Of a DNA stretch of 64,000 bases, positions 26,498 to 36,138 are shown one piece after another (within the stretch, counting starts at the first letter, position 1; each line of letters opens with the position of its first letter). The DNA is taken from contig NZ_CP085446.1 of assembly GCF_023824195.1 (NCBI RefSeq), positions 44,975 to 108,974 on the forward strand, given 5' to 3'. This DNA is from Priestia megaterium (GTDB lineage: Bacteria; Bacillota; Bacilli; Bacillales; Bacillaceae_H). The notes under the pieces are model-generated. The model ran no database searches. It was not told the DNA's origin and worked only from the letters and a program-made list of their open reading frames with translations. Both the position numbers and the translations under genes were made by a program.

Positions 26498-26708
26498 GAT
26501 AGATACCCCTTTACTTGTTATTACTCTAGTTATGTCCAAATTTCGCTAAAAATAAAACGTTAAAAATGAGTCATAGTGGACAAGTCAGTACCATATCCTT
26601 TATTAAGACATCAAAATAAAACATAATAAGGAAAATAAGCAGAGGTTATTAAAATTTTTTAGAATAATGTCGATATTTTTGTCATAATCATATAGCATGA
26701 ATACAGTT

Positions 26709-26748
26709 AAGACCGCCTTATACACTGATACATATTGGGCGGTCTTTG
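26709..26748 (+). terminator. rho-independent terminator
   Basis: Stem AGACCGCC / GGGCGGTCT plus T-tract. The stretch 26500-27320 has no intact gene: this hairpin, a partial protein-like frame at 26858-26980 and a decayed ParB-like copy at 27160-27260 are all I see. Confidence 0.75.
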
Positions 26749-27159
26749 TTGTGAATATTCATAGATATATATAATTATCATAAAAAAAGGCACGCATTAT
26801 AAAAATGCGTGCACACTAACAAAGAATCTTGAATATTAGATAATAGGGATATTACCTATGAAGAAAAAACCTATGAAAAAGGATTGCACCATTATTTTAT
26901 CAAAGGAATACTTGCCATTGAATATGGCGATAACATCAATTTATTGGATGCAAATGGTACATATTGAGGAAATTAGTTACAATTAATATTATTTATTGAA
27001 TAGTAAACCAGAATTTCAAAATAAAAGTTCTTATAATCAATAAGCCTATTTTTTTTATGGAAAACGTGTTCTTTTAGAATAAAAGATTATATACTTTCAG
27101 TGTAACGTTTTATTATTTGGAGAAAATTTTTGTGAGAATTCTTTTTTTATTGGTTGCTA

Positions 27160-27260
27160 CTTGCTCTTTTGTAATGTTTAACAAACTCCTCATCCATTAG
27201 GTGTCCTGTACGCCTCACAAAATTAATGACCTTTTAAGCTTTCTCAAGGCTTGGTCATGT
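27160..27260 (-). pseudogene. decayed ParB-like gene fragment
   Basis: The plus strand here (CATTAGGTGTCCTGTACGCC...) follows the pattern of the ParB-like gene at 27770-27840 (CATCTAGATAACCAGTACGC...), with gaps and stops. It is a third, decayed copy of that gene family in the window. Confidence 0.45.
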
Positions 27261-27329
27261 CTTTGTAACGCAATCTTTGGACGTAGCTACACCAATTAAC
27301 CTTTCCATCTAAATCTTTCTTAAAATAAT

Positions 27330-27626
27330 CTAATTTTTACCTGCATTCCCTGCTTGATTAAAATATTTAATCGTTTTGATATCCCCATTTTTAAACACAA
27401 TAATCTTTTCATCTCCATGAAAGGACACTTCTTTAATCTCTTTTTCATTGTCATCTTCGGGCTCTTCGATTGAATGAACGAGACAATGGACGGCTTGATC
27501 TAACTTTCTATCAGCCGTATTTAAAAAGGATACATTCAGGCCTGAATTTGCAAGAAACCCTCGATGCTTTTCCAATTCATCACACGCCTTTTGAATGTAT
27601 TCAATCGCTTTTTGTTTATTATTCAT
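27330..27626 (-). CDS. hypothetical 98-residue protein
   Basis: Soluble. The N-terminal half is helical and acidic (AIEYIQKACDELEKHRGFLA); the C-terminal half is beta-like (VSFHGDEKIIVFKNGDIKTI). It begins after AGGAG and lies 25 bases downstream of the ParB-like gene on the same strand, so they are probably co-transcribed. No family recognised. Confidence 0.6.
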   Translation of the reverse strand: MNNKQKAIEYIQKACDELEKHRGFLANSGLNVSFLNTADRKLDQAVHCLVHSIEEPEDDNEKEIKEVSFHGDEKIIVFKNGDIKTIKYFNQAGNAGKN

Positions 27627-27651
27627 CTAGTAGACTCCTATACCCTTATTT

Positions 27652-27963
27652 TTAATATTCATAGACAACCGGAACTTGGTCCATTTTAATAATCTTAGCC
27701 ACCACATAACGACGATAGCCGTCTTTTAAGACCTTAGATTCTTTATCAATCGTTAAGGGTTCATCTAGATAACCAGTACGCTTCACAAATTCAATAACTT
27801 TTTGCATTTTTTCGGGGTTTGATCGTGTTTTTAGGAACTCTTCAGGCACCACAATTTTATCGAAACCCGCCACATCCTGTGTCCCTTTTGGCTGAGTGGG
27901 TAGCTGTTTCTTTTGTGGCCCAACCTTTTTCCCTGGAACAGGCGCTTCTTTCGCTTCTGACAT
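27652..27963 (-). CDS. ParB/Srx-like domain protein, short form
   Basis: 103 residues. A proline/lysine-rich linker leads to a ParB-N-like domain: VPEEFLKTRSNPEKMQKVIE, then PLTI and the signature LKDGYRRYVVAKIIKMDQVP. It is about 75% similar by eye to the C-terminal half of the longer gene at 30945, but lacks that gene's N-terminal domain. A partition or nucleotide-binding role is possible; there is no ParA gene in the window. Confidence 0.65.
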   Translation of the reverse strand: MSEAKEAPVPGKKVGPQKKQLPTQPKGTQDVAGFDKIVVPEEFLKTRSNPEKMQKVIEFVKRTGYLDEPLTIDKESKVLKDGYRRYVVAKIIKMDQVPVVYEY

Positions 27964-28092
27964 TAACTTGAAGCTTTCTTAGATAATTTTGATTTTTTAA
28001 CGTGGGATAAAATAAGGTGTAAATCATTTATAATCTAAAGAAACTAAGCTTTTAGCAGCTGAGTTTCTTTAAATAAATACTAGCTTCTCTAT

Positions 28093-28947
28093 TTACTTAC
28101 CGAACAATCTAGAAATAAAGCCCTTCTTTTCATTTGTAATAGCTATTTGCTCTTTAATTGTCTTAAGTTCTGTAAGTACTTCCTTCAATTGTTCCTCTCT
28201 TTCATTTAATTCCTTTTGAAGCTCTTTTTCACGAGCTTCATTTTTCTTCTGTTGTTCTACATAAGAATTTTTTATTTCAGAAAGCGTTTTTTCGTTATCC
28301 TCTTTTAAAGACTTATCTTGTAGTTGTAAAGTCTGTATTTGGCCAAGTGTGTTTTTCATGGTTATTTCCTGGCGTTCCAAGTACTGAGACATTATAGTTC
28401 TTATTCGTTCTTCTATCCGTTCCTCTTGTAAGAGTAAGTGTCTTGCAAGAAAATCATCTATCCGTTCCTCTATTTTTTTACTTAGTCGTTCCTCTATTCG
28501 TTCCCCTAGACTGGCAATTATTCGATTTTCTACGTTGCCAAGTTCATGTCTCAATTCATGGATTACATCTTTTAGGATAAGATCGTGAACTTCTTGTTGG
28601 GCTTTATCACGATCATTGTCTCGTAAATAAGAAGATATTTCTTTAGTGTCTCTATCTATGGGAGCATAGTCATTTGCAATTATTTCTGCTACTTGAGACT
28701 TTGTAATATTTGGTTGACTTAAAAGGGATTGAAATTTACGTAATGCAATTACATCGTGTTCCGTGAACGCCCGATTATCGCGATTTTTTCCATCCTTGAC
28801 CTTTAGAAATTTGTATCCGTTTTTTTCTAGTTCTAAGCACCATTTTCTTAGATAACTATCACTAATCCCTAATGATTCAGCAACTTCCCTTGTCCAATAT
28901 GCTTTTGGTATTTTGTCACTAATCCCGTTCCACTGTTCTTCATTCAT
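28093..28947 (-). CDS. RacA-like MerR-HTH coiled-coil protein (DUF3967 type)
   Basis: 284 residues. N-terminal MerR-like helix-turn-helix (AYWTREVAESLGISDSYLRK, about 16-35). Then a helical linker and a long coiled coil (about 120-265) with repeated ERIEERI units. The C-terminus KKGFISRLFGK looks like a short amphipathic membrane-targeting helix. This resembles RacA, which binds DNA and anchors it at the pole by a coiled coil. DUF3967 proteins are common on Bacillus plasmids. The iteron region (29086-30420) lies directly upstream, so a plasmid-partition role is likely. This is inference. Confidence 0.75.
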   Translation of the reverse strand: MNEEQWNGISDKIPKAYWTREVAESLGISDSYLRKWCLELEKNGYKFLKVKDGKNRDNRAFTEHDVIALRKFQSLLSQPNITKSQVAEIIANDYAPIDRDTKEISSYLRDNDRDKAQQEVHDLILKDVIHELRHELGNVENRIIASLGERIEERLSKKIEERIDDFLARHLLLQEERIEERIRTIMSQYLERQEITMKNTLGQIQTLQLQDKSLKEDNEKTLSEIKNSYVEQQKKNEAREKELQKELNEREEQLKEVLTELKTIKEQIAITNEKKGFISRLFGK

Positions 28948-29085
28948 AATTAGTTTCCTCTCCTTTTTTGCTAAAATAATATAGCCTTTATGAAAACACT
29001 TATTATGTTCTTTAAACGTTATGCACTGAATATTATTTTGACCATCGATGAATATTCAAATATGTAAAAACCTTTGTTAAAAGAA

Positions 29086-30430
29086 AGAACGATTCCCATT
29101 CTTCCGTTCCATTGTATAGATATGAAATAAAACATAAGAGAAAAATGCGTTCCAATTCGATGGAATCCTATCTATATGTCCAAATTTAGAAAAGTTGGAA
29201 CTATTCCCGTTCCAATATTCTATTGACAGCTTCCTAATACAAAGGATAAAAACGTAGCTAAATCTACTATATCTTTTATATTATAAATTAAATTTTATAT
29301 TAAAAATACATTTTGATAAATCATTTTATGTAATTCGACTAACTCTTTTGGCTCTATTAACTTATATAATTCCCCTGTATTTCTTCTGATCTAGAAAGTA
29401 TTTTATATTTTAAATAAAAGGAGCATACTTAAAAAGTTGAATTTTTATCGTGAAATTATTTTCCTAGCTTGAATACACTACGATAGAAAGAAATTGTAGA
29501 GAGATTTAAAATTAAAGTAATATTAAAGCGTTCCAAATTAAGCACTTACTATTTGTATATCTTTTTATTATTAAATTTACAACATTATTATAAAGGAACA
29601 ACATCCGTTCCACTATTCTGCCTTTAAAATTAGTGTCCTTTCTTTCTTCAATAAAAGAAACTATCCTTTATAAAAAATACTTATCATGTTTTCTAAACGT
29701 TCTATACATACATTCTTTTACAAACGACAAGTTATTTAAGCATGAAAAAACATTGGTTTATAAACAGGAACACTATCCGTTCCATTGATCCATTTTAAAA
29801 ATTAAATGCAGTATATAAAGGAAAAAAAGTGTCTTATTTAGTAAAAACCAACTCTATATATCAAGGTTTAGGGAAGTTTTAATTTTTATCATGGAACGGT
29901 TCCCGTTCTGACGTTCTTATAAAGTTATAACACATAAGAACACGAGAATACTGCGTTCTAATGAGTTTGTCTAATATGCATAGTGTATCTAATTGATTTA
30001 GTAATTTATTTACCATATATATTTATTTATATAGTAGATACTTTTTATTTTCCTAAGAGGATTCATCGTTAGCCAGAGGAATAATGAGCTCTAAAGTAAT
30101 ATCCTTTCTTTCTTCGATAAAAGAGGACCTGTTGTATAAAAATATTTTTCATGTTCTCTTAACGTTCTAAGCTGGTAATCATTTTTATAAGTGATGAGTT
30201 ATTTAAATATACCCAACCATTGATTTATAGGCAAGAACGGTTCCCGTTCCAGTAATCCATTTATCAGATCAAGTGCGGTATCCAAAAGAAAGAAGCGTTC
30301 CTTTTTAACTGAAATCTATTCCTATATATTAAAGCTAAGATAAGTTGTAATTTAAATATGGAACGATTCCCGTTCTACCAAATTTTGAACAAATAAGGAC
30401 GCGATAATATTGCGTTCCAATGAACTTATA
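29086..30430. repeat. iteron/centromere-like region, GGAAC..GTTCC sites
   Basis: A 1.4-kb AT-rich region without genes. Degenerate palindromes of form GGAACGRTTCCCGTTCC lie at about 29086, 29197, 29595, 29767, 29893, 30234 and 30360. Half-sites GCGTTCC or similar occur at about 29147, 29527, 29951, 30289 and 30412, mostly 50-60 bases from a full site. Longer stretches of 450-650 bases also recur in degenerate form (starts near 28985, 29650 and 30130: TTATCATGTT..TAAACGTT). It looks like a composite binding region for the RacA-like protein or a replication initiator. Confidence 0.7.
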
Positions 30431-30944
30431 TAAACAATTATAAAGTTAACGAGTTATCCTTTAGTTGAACTTGTTAACTTTATAATAATAAACATATAAG
30501 AAAAGAATTATTTTAGTTTAACTTAAGGTTAACTAAGTAACTGAATTCAACTGATATAAGAATTTACTTGGATTTCTCTTAGTATTAAATAAAGAAAAAA
30601 TTTAAAGCTTCATATTAGACTGCCTCTAAATAAGTAAAAAAACAGATTTTTTGATCTGTTTTTTAAAATTCGCTTATCAAAGAGTTTAGGCGTGTATTAT
30701 AAGAGAAACTCCGTGTTTCTATTCTGTGTATTTTATCCCTTTAAGTCTCATAAACAATGTTAAGGGGAGGGATCATATAAGCTCCACCTAAAATTCTAAT
30801 ATAATTAAGTATTTTCTTAAAAGAAGTGTTTATATAGTAATTACCTATATTCTATAAGATCTACCTATCTATTTAATAGTAGCTTAAGAATTTTAGTCTG
30901 TTACTTAACTAACCCCAAAAGAATACTTGGGTCCTATTAAGGTG

Positions 30945-31678
30945 TTATTTTTGATAATTATATACAACAGGAACTTTCTCCATTTTAACGGTTTTGGCCA
31001 CAACGTAGCGACGATAGCCATCTTTTAAGACCTTAGAGCCTTTCTCGATGGTTAATGGCTTATCTAAGTGTCCAGTACGCTTCACGAAATCAACGACCTT
31101 TTGCGTTTTTTCGGGGTTTTGTCGCGTCCTTAAAAATACTTCGGGAACGATAATTTCATCAAAGCTCACAACATCCTGTGGCCATTTTGGCTGAGTAGGT
31201 AGCTGCTTCTTTTGTGGCGCAGCCTTTTGCTCTTCTTTTGCTATGGGTTGAGAGACAGGATCTTGTTTTTCTACTTGTTTGGCAGATTCACTGCTCTTTT
31301 GTGCCTCAGAAAGCGCAGAAGCCTCTTGTTTTGCTTCTTTTTTATCTTTTGACTCATTTGTTTCTTTATCGTTTTTATTCGGAAGAACGGTAATTTGAAA
31401 GAAGATAATACCAATTTTCCCAGGACACTCGTCAATGGAAATATCTAACGTAGGCTCTCCTTGAATTAAGATTTTTTCATGCATAATACTTTTCTTAGTG
31501 AGTCCGGTTTTATTAAAGGCTTTTTTGGCAATAAACACGGTATACGAAATAAACGTACTTTTCTTCAATCCTTTAGGTCAGACGGTGAACCTTTTTCACG
31601 CATATCAAAGGCAACGTAGCGATCGTATTCTCGTAACGGTCCTGTCGCAGAGCCTGTTAGGGTCATTTTATGTGGCAT
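30945..31678 (-). pseudogene. ParB-like plasmid protein, long form, frameshifted
   Basis: The ATG at 31678 with AGGAG begins MPHKMTLTGSATGPLREYDR and stops after GSPSDLKD. A second frame from 31568 continues STFISYTVFIAKKAFNKTG to the end, 30945. Adding one G near 31575 joins them into about 244 residues: an N-terminal beta-rich domain, a charged linker, and the ParB-N-like domain with LKDGYRRYVVAKTVKMEKVP. The C-terminal half is paralogous to the gene at 27652. The break is probably a sequencing indel. Confidence 0.6.
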
Positions 31679-31787
31679 CGTAATTTTCTCCTACGTAGAT
31701 GCATAGTCATTGTTTATTTAGAACATATATCTAAATAAACATAATCTATTAAAATATCAGCTTCTAAGGGGGTTCTATATTAAAAAA

Positions 31788-33074
31788 TTAAGAAACTGAT
31801 CCTTTTATCTTGTCATGTTGGTGCAGTAAAGCTTGTTCTTCTGGTGTTAAGGCTTGTCCTAGATCCTGTTTCAGCTGCGCCATTTCTAACGAACTGTACG
31901 TAGTACTGTGCTCTTGGAGTAAGGTTTCTTCTTCTGGTGTTAGTTCTTGCCCTAAGTCTTGCTTTAATTGAATCATTTCAAGCTGTTGATCCAGAGAAAT
32001 AGCTGCTTCTTGTGTACACTTTTTTTGCTCCTGTTCAGCTTTTAACCAAGCAGGAACCAATTCCTTACGGATGATATGTTTAGGCGTAAATAATGCTGCT
32101 GTTTTAGCTTCAGTATGTATGTCTGACTCAGATGTTTGTTCTTCTGTATTCCCTTTTAGTAGATTGGAAAATTGATTGTAAGCAATTTGATAAACAAGAC
32201 GGCACATTTCATCCAGTGAGAGGGTAGTACCCTTATGATTAGCCTCATGAACATATTTATCTAAGCCTACAATGGCTGTATAAGCGACTTCATGTACTTG
32301 CTCTTTCACAATCTCAATCTTTGTATCTCGTTTTACTGCTTTTGCAGCATTTTGAATACGAGCATAAAAGTCTTTTAGTTGATGACCATATTTCCCTGCG
32401 TACACATTATTTACTTTTTTAGGAACACCTTTGATATAAGCAAATGACTGTGAAGCAGATATTAAATGATTATTTAAATGCTTTTTAGGTAAATCAAGGT
32501 TAATAAAGGGGGACGATGTTTTTTCGTCCTCAAAGCTTGGTGTATCAACGTTTTCAGCACTTTCTGGACTTGTCACAGGAGTTGTCACAGGAGTTGTCAT
32601 TTCTTCTTTTTGAAGCGTTTGAATACCTGTTGTATCGTGTGCAAAAAAGATTTCCTCACAAATTTGATCAAAATTCTTATGGCTTTTAAGGATAAACACA
32701 TAGCTATCAGGATGAGCACCTGTTGTATCTTCTTTGATATAACGTGCCACAAGCATAAACGGTGTTGCCTTTAAAGACTTCACAAAACGAGAAACGGTGC
32801 TTTGAGATACCTCAAATTTTTGCATGAGTGTTTTTGAGTGAATCGCTTGAATGCCTGTAGCAACAAGGTTATAAATCACGTAATCTAACATTTCCATACG
32901 TTTTTTAGGGAATACTTTATGTAGGGCTACTTGTTGTTGTTTAAAGTAAGTACGAAGTGTTTCTAAAAACGCTTCTTTCTTTTTACGAAGGGTAGGTTTT
33001 TCTTTCCATAACCATGTGAATCGTCCATTGAAGGTATTTACATCTTGTAAATAGCAGGTAAAAATCTTTGTCAT
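31788..33074 (-). CDS. Rep-like winged-helix plasmid protein
   Basis: About 428 residues from the ATG at 33074 (AAAGGAG upstream). The N-terminal part has a winged helix (VSQSTVSRFVKSLKATPFML, about 90-110). A threonine/proline-rich linker follows, then a helical region. The C-terminus holds two copies of an about 27-residue repeat containing QLKQDLGQ.LTPEE. An attenuator-like hairpin lies in the 5' leader, as in many Rep genes controlled by antisense RNA. The length is near that of B. megaterium theta-type Rep proteins, but the family is not proven; it could be a regulator. Confidence 0.55.
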   Translation of the reverse strand: MTKIFTCYLQDVNTFNGRFTWLWKEKPTLRKKKEAFLETLRTYFKQQQVALHKVFPKKRMEMLDYVIYNLVATGIQAIHSKTLMQKFEVSQSTVSRFVKSLKATPFMLVARYIKEDTTGAHPDSYVFILKSHKNFDQICEEIFFAHDTTGIQTLQKEEMTTPVTTPVTSPESAENVDTPSFEDEKTSSPFINLDLPKKHLNNHLISASQSFAYIKGVPKKVNNVYAGKYGHQLKDFYARIQNAAKAVKRDTKIEIVKEQVHEVAYTAIVGLDKYVHEANHKGTTLSLDEMCRLVYQIAYNQFSNLLKGNTEEQTSESDIHTEAKTAALFTPKHIIRKELVPAWLKAEQEQKKCTQEAAISLDQQLEMIQLKQDLGQELTPEEETLLQEHSTTYSSLEMAQLKQDLGQALTPEEQALLHQHDKIKGSVS

Positions 33075-33101
33075 TTGTTCATCTTCTCCTTTAAGGAACA
33101 C

Positions 33102-33142
33102 AAAAAAGACACTGTTTCCCTGAAGAAAGGAAAACAATGTCT
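33102..33142 (-). promoter_or_regulatory. attenuator-like terminator in the leader of the Rep-like gene
   Basis: On the minus strand, AGACATTGTTTTCC pairs with GGGAAACAGTGTCT and is followed by TTTTTT, 28 bases before the start codon. This is an intrinsic terminator inside a 5' leader, the arrangement used for antisense-controlled attenuation of rep genes. Upstream on the same strand is a second hairpin (about 33248-33282). Confidence 0.6.
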
Positions 33143-33183
33143 GGATTTTGATGAACTAAGCCCTTGAAATAGATGTCAATTTC

Positions 33184-33216
33184 GTATAAAATAAAACCAT
33201 AAGTTTTATTTTGTAC
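33184..33216. repeat. 14-bp inverted repeat upstream of the Rep-like gene
   Basis: GTATAAAATAAAAC (33184-33197) and GTTTTATTTTGTAC (33203-33216) are inverted copies with one mismatch. It is AT-rich and a candidate operator. Confidence 0.5.
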
Positions 33217-33687
33217 AAAACTAACTCTATTAACAAGAGACTTCGACAAGTGTTTTCCCTAGTCGCATTAGGGGGAACGGTTTAAGAGTGTTAGCTGCAC
33301 TACTTAAACAGTTGAAGTCTTTTTTCTATTCCGCACATTTTTGTTAATTCAATTATAGCGTTAAGTAGTCTTATAATTCAATAAAAAAATAGCAAAATAT
33401 ATCAAAAGAAGTATTTTTAACTACGATTGATCCTGTACTGCTGTAGGAATCACATTTATCATATATGATTTTTTTAGAATAGGGGAGAGGAAAAAAGATT
33501 CCTCTCCTCAAGTGTTTTAAAGTATGTTATAATGCTACATTTTTGATAAGGTTGAAGATTTTTTTATTAGTACACTTTCAATGATAATCGCAAATGGTTC
33601 TCCTGGGTAGGGTGATTTTTTGTAGTCCTTTTTTGTAAAGAGGGTGAGAAAAAATCACCCCATGCAGCATGTTAAAAATATGATAGG

Positions 33688-33720
33688 AGCAGTTTCTACT
33701 TCATGTAGAAGCTGCTTTTT
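33688..33720 (+). terminator. rho-independent terminator
   Basis: AGCAGTTTCTAC / GTAGAAGCTGCT stem with T-tract. A second terminator-like hairpin lies at about 33482-33510. No gene is seen in 33143-33725. Confidence 0.75.
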
Positions 33721-33729
33721 CGTTGAACT

Positions 33730-34320
33730 GTGAGGGTGGAAATTGACCTATATCGTCGGCAATTTGTACATGCTTTTGGGTATTGTTAACGCCAGGTTGT
33801 AACTTTTTAAGTTGCTTTTTTAATTTGTTTTTCAACTCAATGGAAACAGTTTCTGTAATGGTTGTTACATTCTATTCTTTCCTTTACTTTACTTGTAATC
33901 GAATCTGATACAAATGTCAGGTATAGTATTACCAAGGCATCTCATTTTGTGTTCAATGATGTCATTCTAAATGTATTGGTAGGTGTTTTCGACGAGTGAA
34001 ATCATTTGTCGCGTTTTATTCATCATTTTCATCTTCTCTAATCAATTCTTCAACATATCATTCAAGTTTTTCATTGAAATTACACAGCATTCCATCATCT
34101 TGATGTTGGCTTTAATTAAATTTTCAAGATGTCCTTCTCGGTCAGGTTGTTGGATAAAAATAGCTAATGTGAGAATCTCATTCTTTGAAAATTGCTATCG
34201 AGATTGATCATATTTCTTTGCCAACTCATTAAATTTTTTAACGGCAATAGGACTAACATTTATTATTTGAAGTTCTATATTTTGTTTGAAATTCTTAAAA
34301 TACAGGTGCCTTTTAAAAAA
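33730..34320 (-). pseudogene. decayed mobilization operon (RHH protein and second Mob accessory gene)
   Basis: The minus strand, read with several frame changes, encodes INVSPIAVKKFNELAKKYDQ, then REGHLENLIKANIKMMECCV, matching the RHH-like protein at 35221 (NIDPIAVKKIDEIAKEK; LENLIDRNIKMMEKCAI). It is followed by MNKTRQMISLVENTYQYI, which matches the next gene, at 35474 (MIKQRRMVSFDPETDQYL). This is therefore an inverted, decayed copy of the mob operon. Confidence 0.6.
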
Positions 34321-34324
34321 TAGG

Positions 34325-34387
34325 GAGAAGAGCATAAGGGGTTTTTGCTATCACAAAGTGTGATAGGCTAGGCAGAGCCTAGCAAAA
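34325..34387. repeat. inverted-repeat copy 1 (mob-operon leader)
   Basis: GAGAAGAGCATAAGGGGTTT, then a hairpin, then GGCTAGGCAGAGCCTAGC. The same elements occur inverted at 35111-35174. Each copy is upstream of one mob operon and points away from the other. The gene-free DNA between (34390-34700) has GC-rich CACCCTCA/CCGCACCTTC-type repeats and could include an oriT. Confidence 0.6.
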
Positions 34388-34722
34388 CCATGATATCATG
34401 CAAGATCTTCAAGGAACCCTCTCAGCGCACCCTCAAATTAAGGGACAGTCCCTTCACCGCACCTTCAGTAATCACAACATTTCTGTCAGAAACCCCTTCG
34501 CCGACCCTTCATAGTTGATAAATGTCCCCTCGAGAGTCACTTCATTTTGAAGTGTGTTTTGAAAAAAATAAGACAGAAGCAAGCGATCTTTTTTTATTTT
34601 TGTTCACACGTTCATGGTCAAAATGGCCATCTGTTTTTACTTACAATACAAGTGATTTACACGTACTTTTTTATCATGTATGAATCGATTTTTATTCTAT
34701 AAACGATGACTGTTCCAAAAAA

Positions 34723-34971
34723 ATGCAGGTTCACAGACCATCAACATTTATCCTTTTCATGGCCACAGCAGGTTCACATGAATTAGAAAAAGATGTTGTA
34801 AAAAAGAAAATGAAAAACTATGGAAAAGCTGATACAGAATCAAAAATTGCAATAAAAAAAGATGCGATTCAATACAGTGATGAAAGCATTCGGTCCTATG
34901 AAGATGAACAAAAAAGTTTGCAAGAAAAGATGAAAAAGTTGAACGGAAAAAAACAGGATTTGGTCATGTAA
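34723..34971 (+). CDS. hypothetical coiled-coil protein, possibly a fragment
   Basis: 82 residues, lysine-rich and helical (YSDESIRSYEDEQKSLQEKM). The start lacks a good ribosome-binding site. The first about 15 residues are of different composition. It may be the C-terminal remnant of a larger protein placed between the two inverted mob operons. Confidence 0.3.
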   Translation: MQVHRPSTFILFMATAGSHELEKDVVKKKMKNYGKADTESKIAIKKDAIQYSDESIRSYEDEQKSLQEKMKKLNGKKQDLVM

Positions 34972-35110
34972 TGAAAAAAAGAAGGGGGACTCAAAGGGGA
35001 CCAAGGACAAGAATATAGAATTAAAAGGAAAATATTTAACTTAAAAAACGATGTTTAAGACTAAAAAGGGGACGTAAAAGGGACATGAAGAGCTTTTCTT
35101 TGACCCCATC

Positions 35111-35174
35111 GTTTTGCTAGGCTTTGCCTAGCCCCACACAGCCTGTGGGGGCAAAAACCCCTTATGCTCTTCTC
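35111..35174. repeat. inverted-repeat copy 2 (mob-operon leader, candidate oriT/promoter)
   Basis: GCTAGGCTTTGCCTAGC hairpin, a CCCCACA..TGTGGGG hairpin, then AACCCCTTATGCTCTTCTC, the inverse of copy 1. It ends 47 bases before the RHH-like gene. Two nested hairpins beside a relaxase operon suit an oriT or an autoregulated promoter. Confidence 0.55.
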
Positions 35175-35220
35175 TCTTTTTTAGTGGGGAACCACAATTT
35201 ACAGGAAAGGAACGAATGTT

Positions 35221-35477
35221 ATGGATATGTTTTTACGAAATATTGATCCAATCGCAGTAAAAAAAATAGATGAAATCGCAAAAGAAAAAAGATTTCTCGG
35301 CAAGAATTCTTAAAAGGTCAGATTGAAACGCTGGCTGTTTTTCAAGAACAAAAAGATCGTGAAGTAGAGTTAGAAAATCTCATTGATCGAAATATAAAGA
35401 TGATGGAAAAGTGTGCAATTGCAATGGAAACAATCAATGGATTTATTCAAGAAATGATGGGAGAGGATGAAGAATGA
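35221..35477 (+). pseudogene. RHH-like mobilization accessory protein, frameshifted in an A run
   Basis: ATG at 35221 with an AGGAAAGG leader. The protein begins MDMFLRNIDPIAVKKIDEIA and breaks after KEKR. In the next frame it continues KKISRQEFLKGQIETLAVFQ to 35477. A one-base change in the A6 run at 35283-35288 would restore about 85 residues. The KKISRQEFLKGQI segment is typical of ribbon-helix-helix MobC-like DNA-binding proteins that help the relaxase at oriT. The next gene overlaps by four bases (ATGA). Confidence 0.7.
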
Positions 35478-35797
35478 TAAAACAAAGACGTATGGTTTCT
35501 TTTGATCCAGAAACCGATCAGTACCTTAGTGATTATATGAAGGAACATCATTTTCGTTTTCCTGGCGATGCCATTGCTCGAATATGTAAGGAACATGAAG
35601 AATTTAAAAACAAGGAAGAGACTCATTCCATCTCCATTAAAGAATCTGTTTCGAAGAATATAGAGTCTCTTTTAAAAGAAGAGCTAAAAGATATAAGAGA
35701 TGAAGTAAATCGTTCAGAAAGAAATATTCAGTATTCACTTACTAAAAATTTAATGGAGATGCGCGAGTATTTTTATCAAAGGGACGATAAAGAATGA
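35474..35797 (+). CDS. mobilization accessory protein
   Basis: 107 residues. The N-terminus MIKQRRMVSFDPETDQYLSD resembles a small DNA-binding fold; the C-terminal half is a coiled coil (about 55-100). It overlaps both neighbours by four bases (ATGA), forming a translationally coupled mob operon with the RHH gene and MobL. A decayed paralogue lies at about 33900-34060. Confidence 0.65.
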   Translation: MIKQRRMVSFDPETDQYLSDYMKEHHFRFPGDAIARICKEHEEFKNKEETHSISIKESVSKNIESLLKEELKDIRDEVNRSERNIQYSLTKNLMEMREYFYQRDDKE

Positions 35798-36138
35798 ATC
35801 AATCTACGATTACACCGGGGGTAGTATTAAAAACAAAATTTATCACATCTGATAAAAAAGCTTTTCAAGATTATGTTGATTATGTAGATCGTGATGAGGC
35901 GAAAAAAGAAAAGGGAGCACATGAAAAACTGTTCACTCTTTATCAAGATTATATGGATAACCCTGATAAAACGTCTTCTCTGTTTACTCAACAATCCGAT
36001 CAATTAAATGAGTCGGAGAAAAAGCAATTAAAAAAGTTGTTCGAAAAAGCTCAGAAAAATAACAGTATCATGTGGCAAGATGTCATTACATTTCATAATC
36101 CTTGGCTCCAAGAAAATGGTTTATATGACGCTCGTACT
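35794..36138 (+). pseudogene. mobL: MobL-type relaxase, truncated by IS6-family insertion
   Basis: The N-terminal 115 residues remain. ITPGVVLKTKFITSDKKAFQ and DYVDYVDRDEAKKEK are the start of the MobL family, plasmid relaxases of Firmicutes that nick oriT. The left IS copy begins at 36139 and the frame ends at 36162 inside it. The catalytic C-terminal parts are absent from the window. This plasmid therefore cannot use this relaxase itself. Confidence 0.8.

Noticed and set aside
29086..30430. CRISPR-like array
   Set aside because: The repeats are palindromic, degenerate and irregularly spaced; no cas genes.
33983..34207. 74-codon plus-strand frame
   Set aside because: Shadow of the decayed minus-strand mob genes, which show family similarity.
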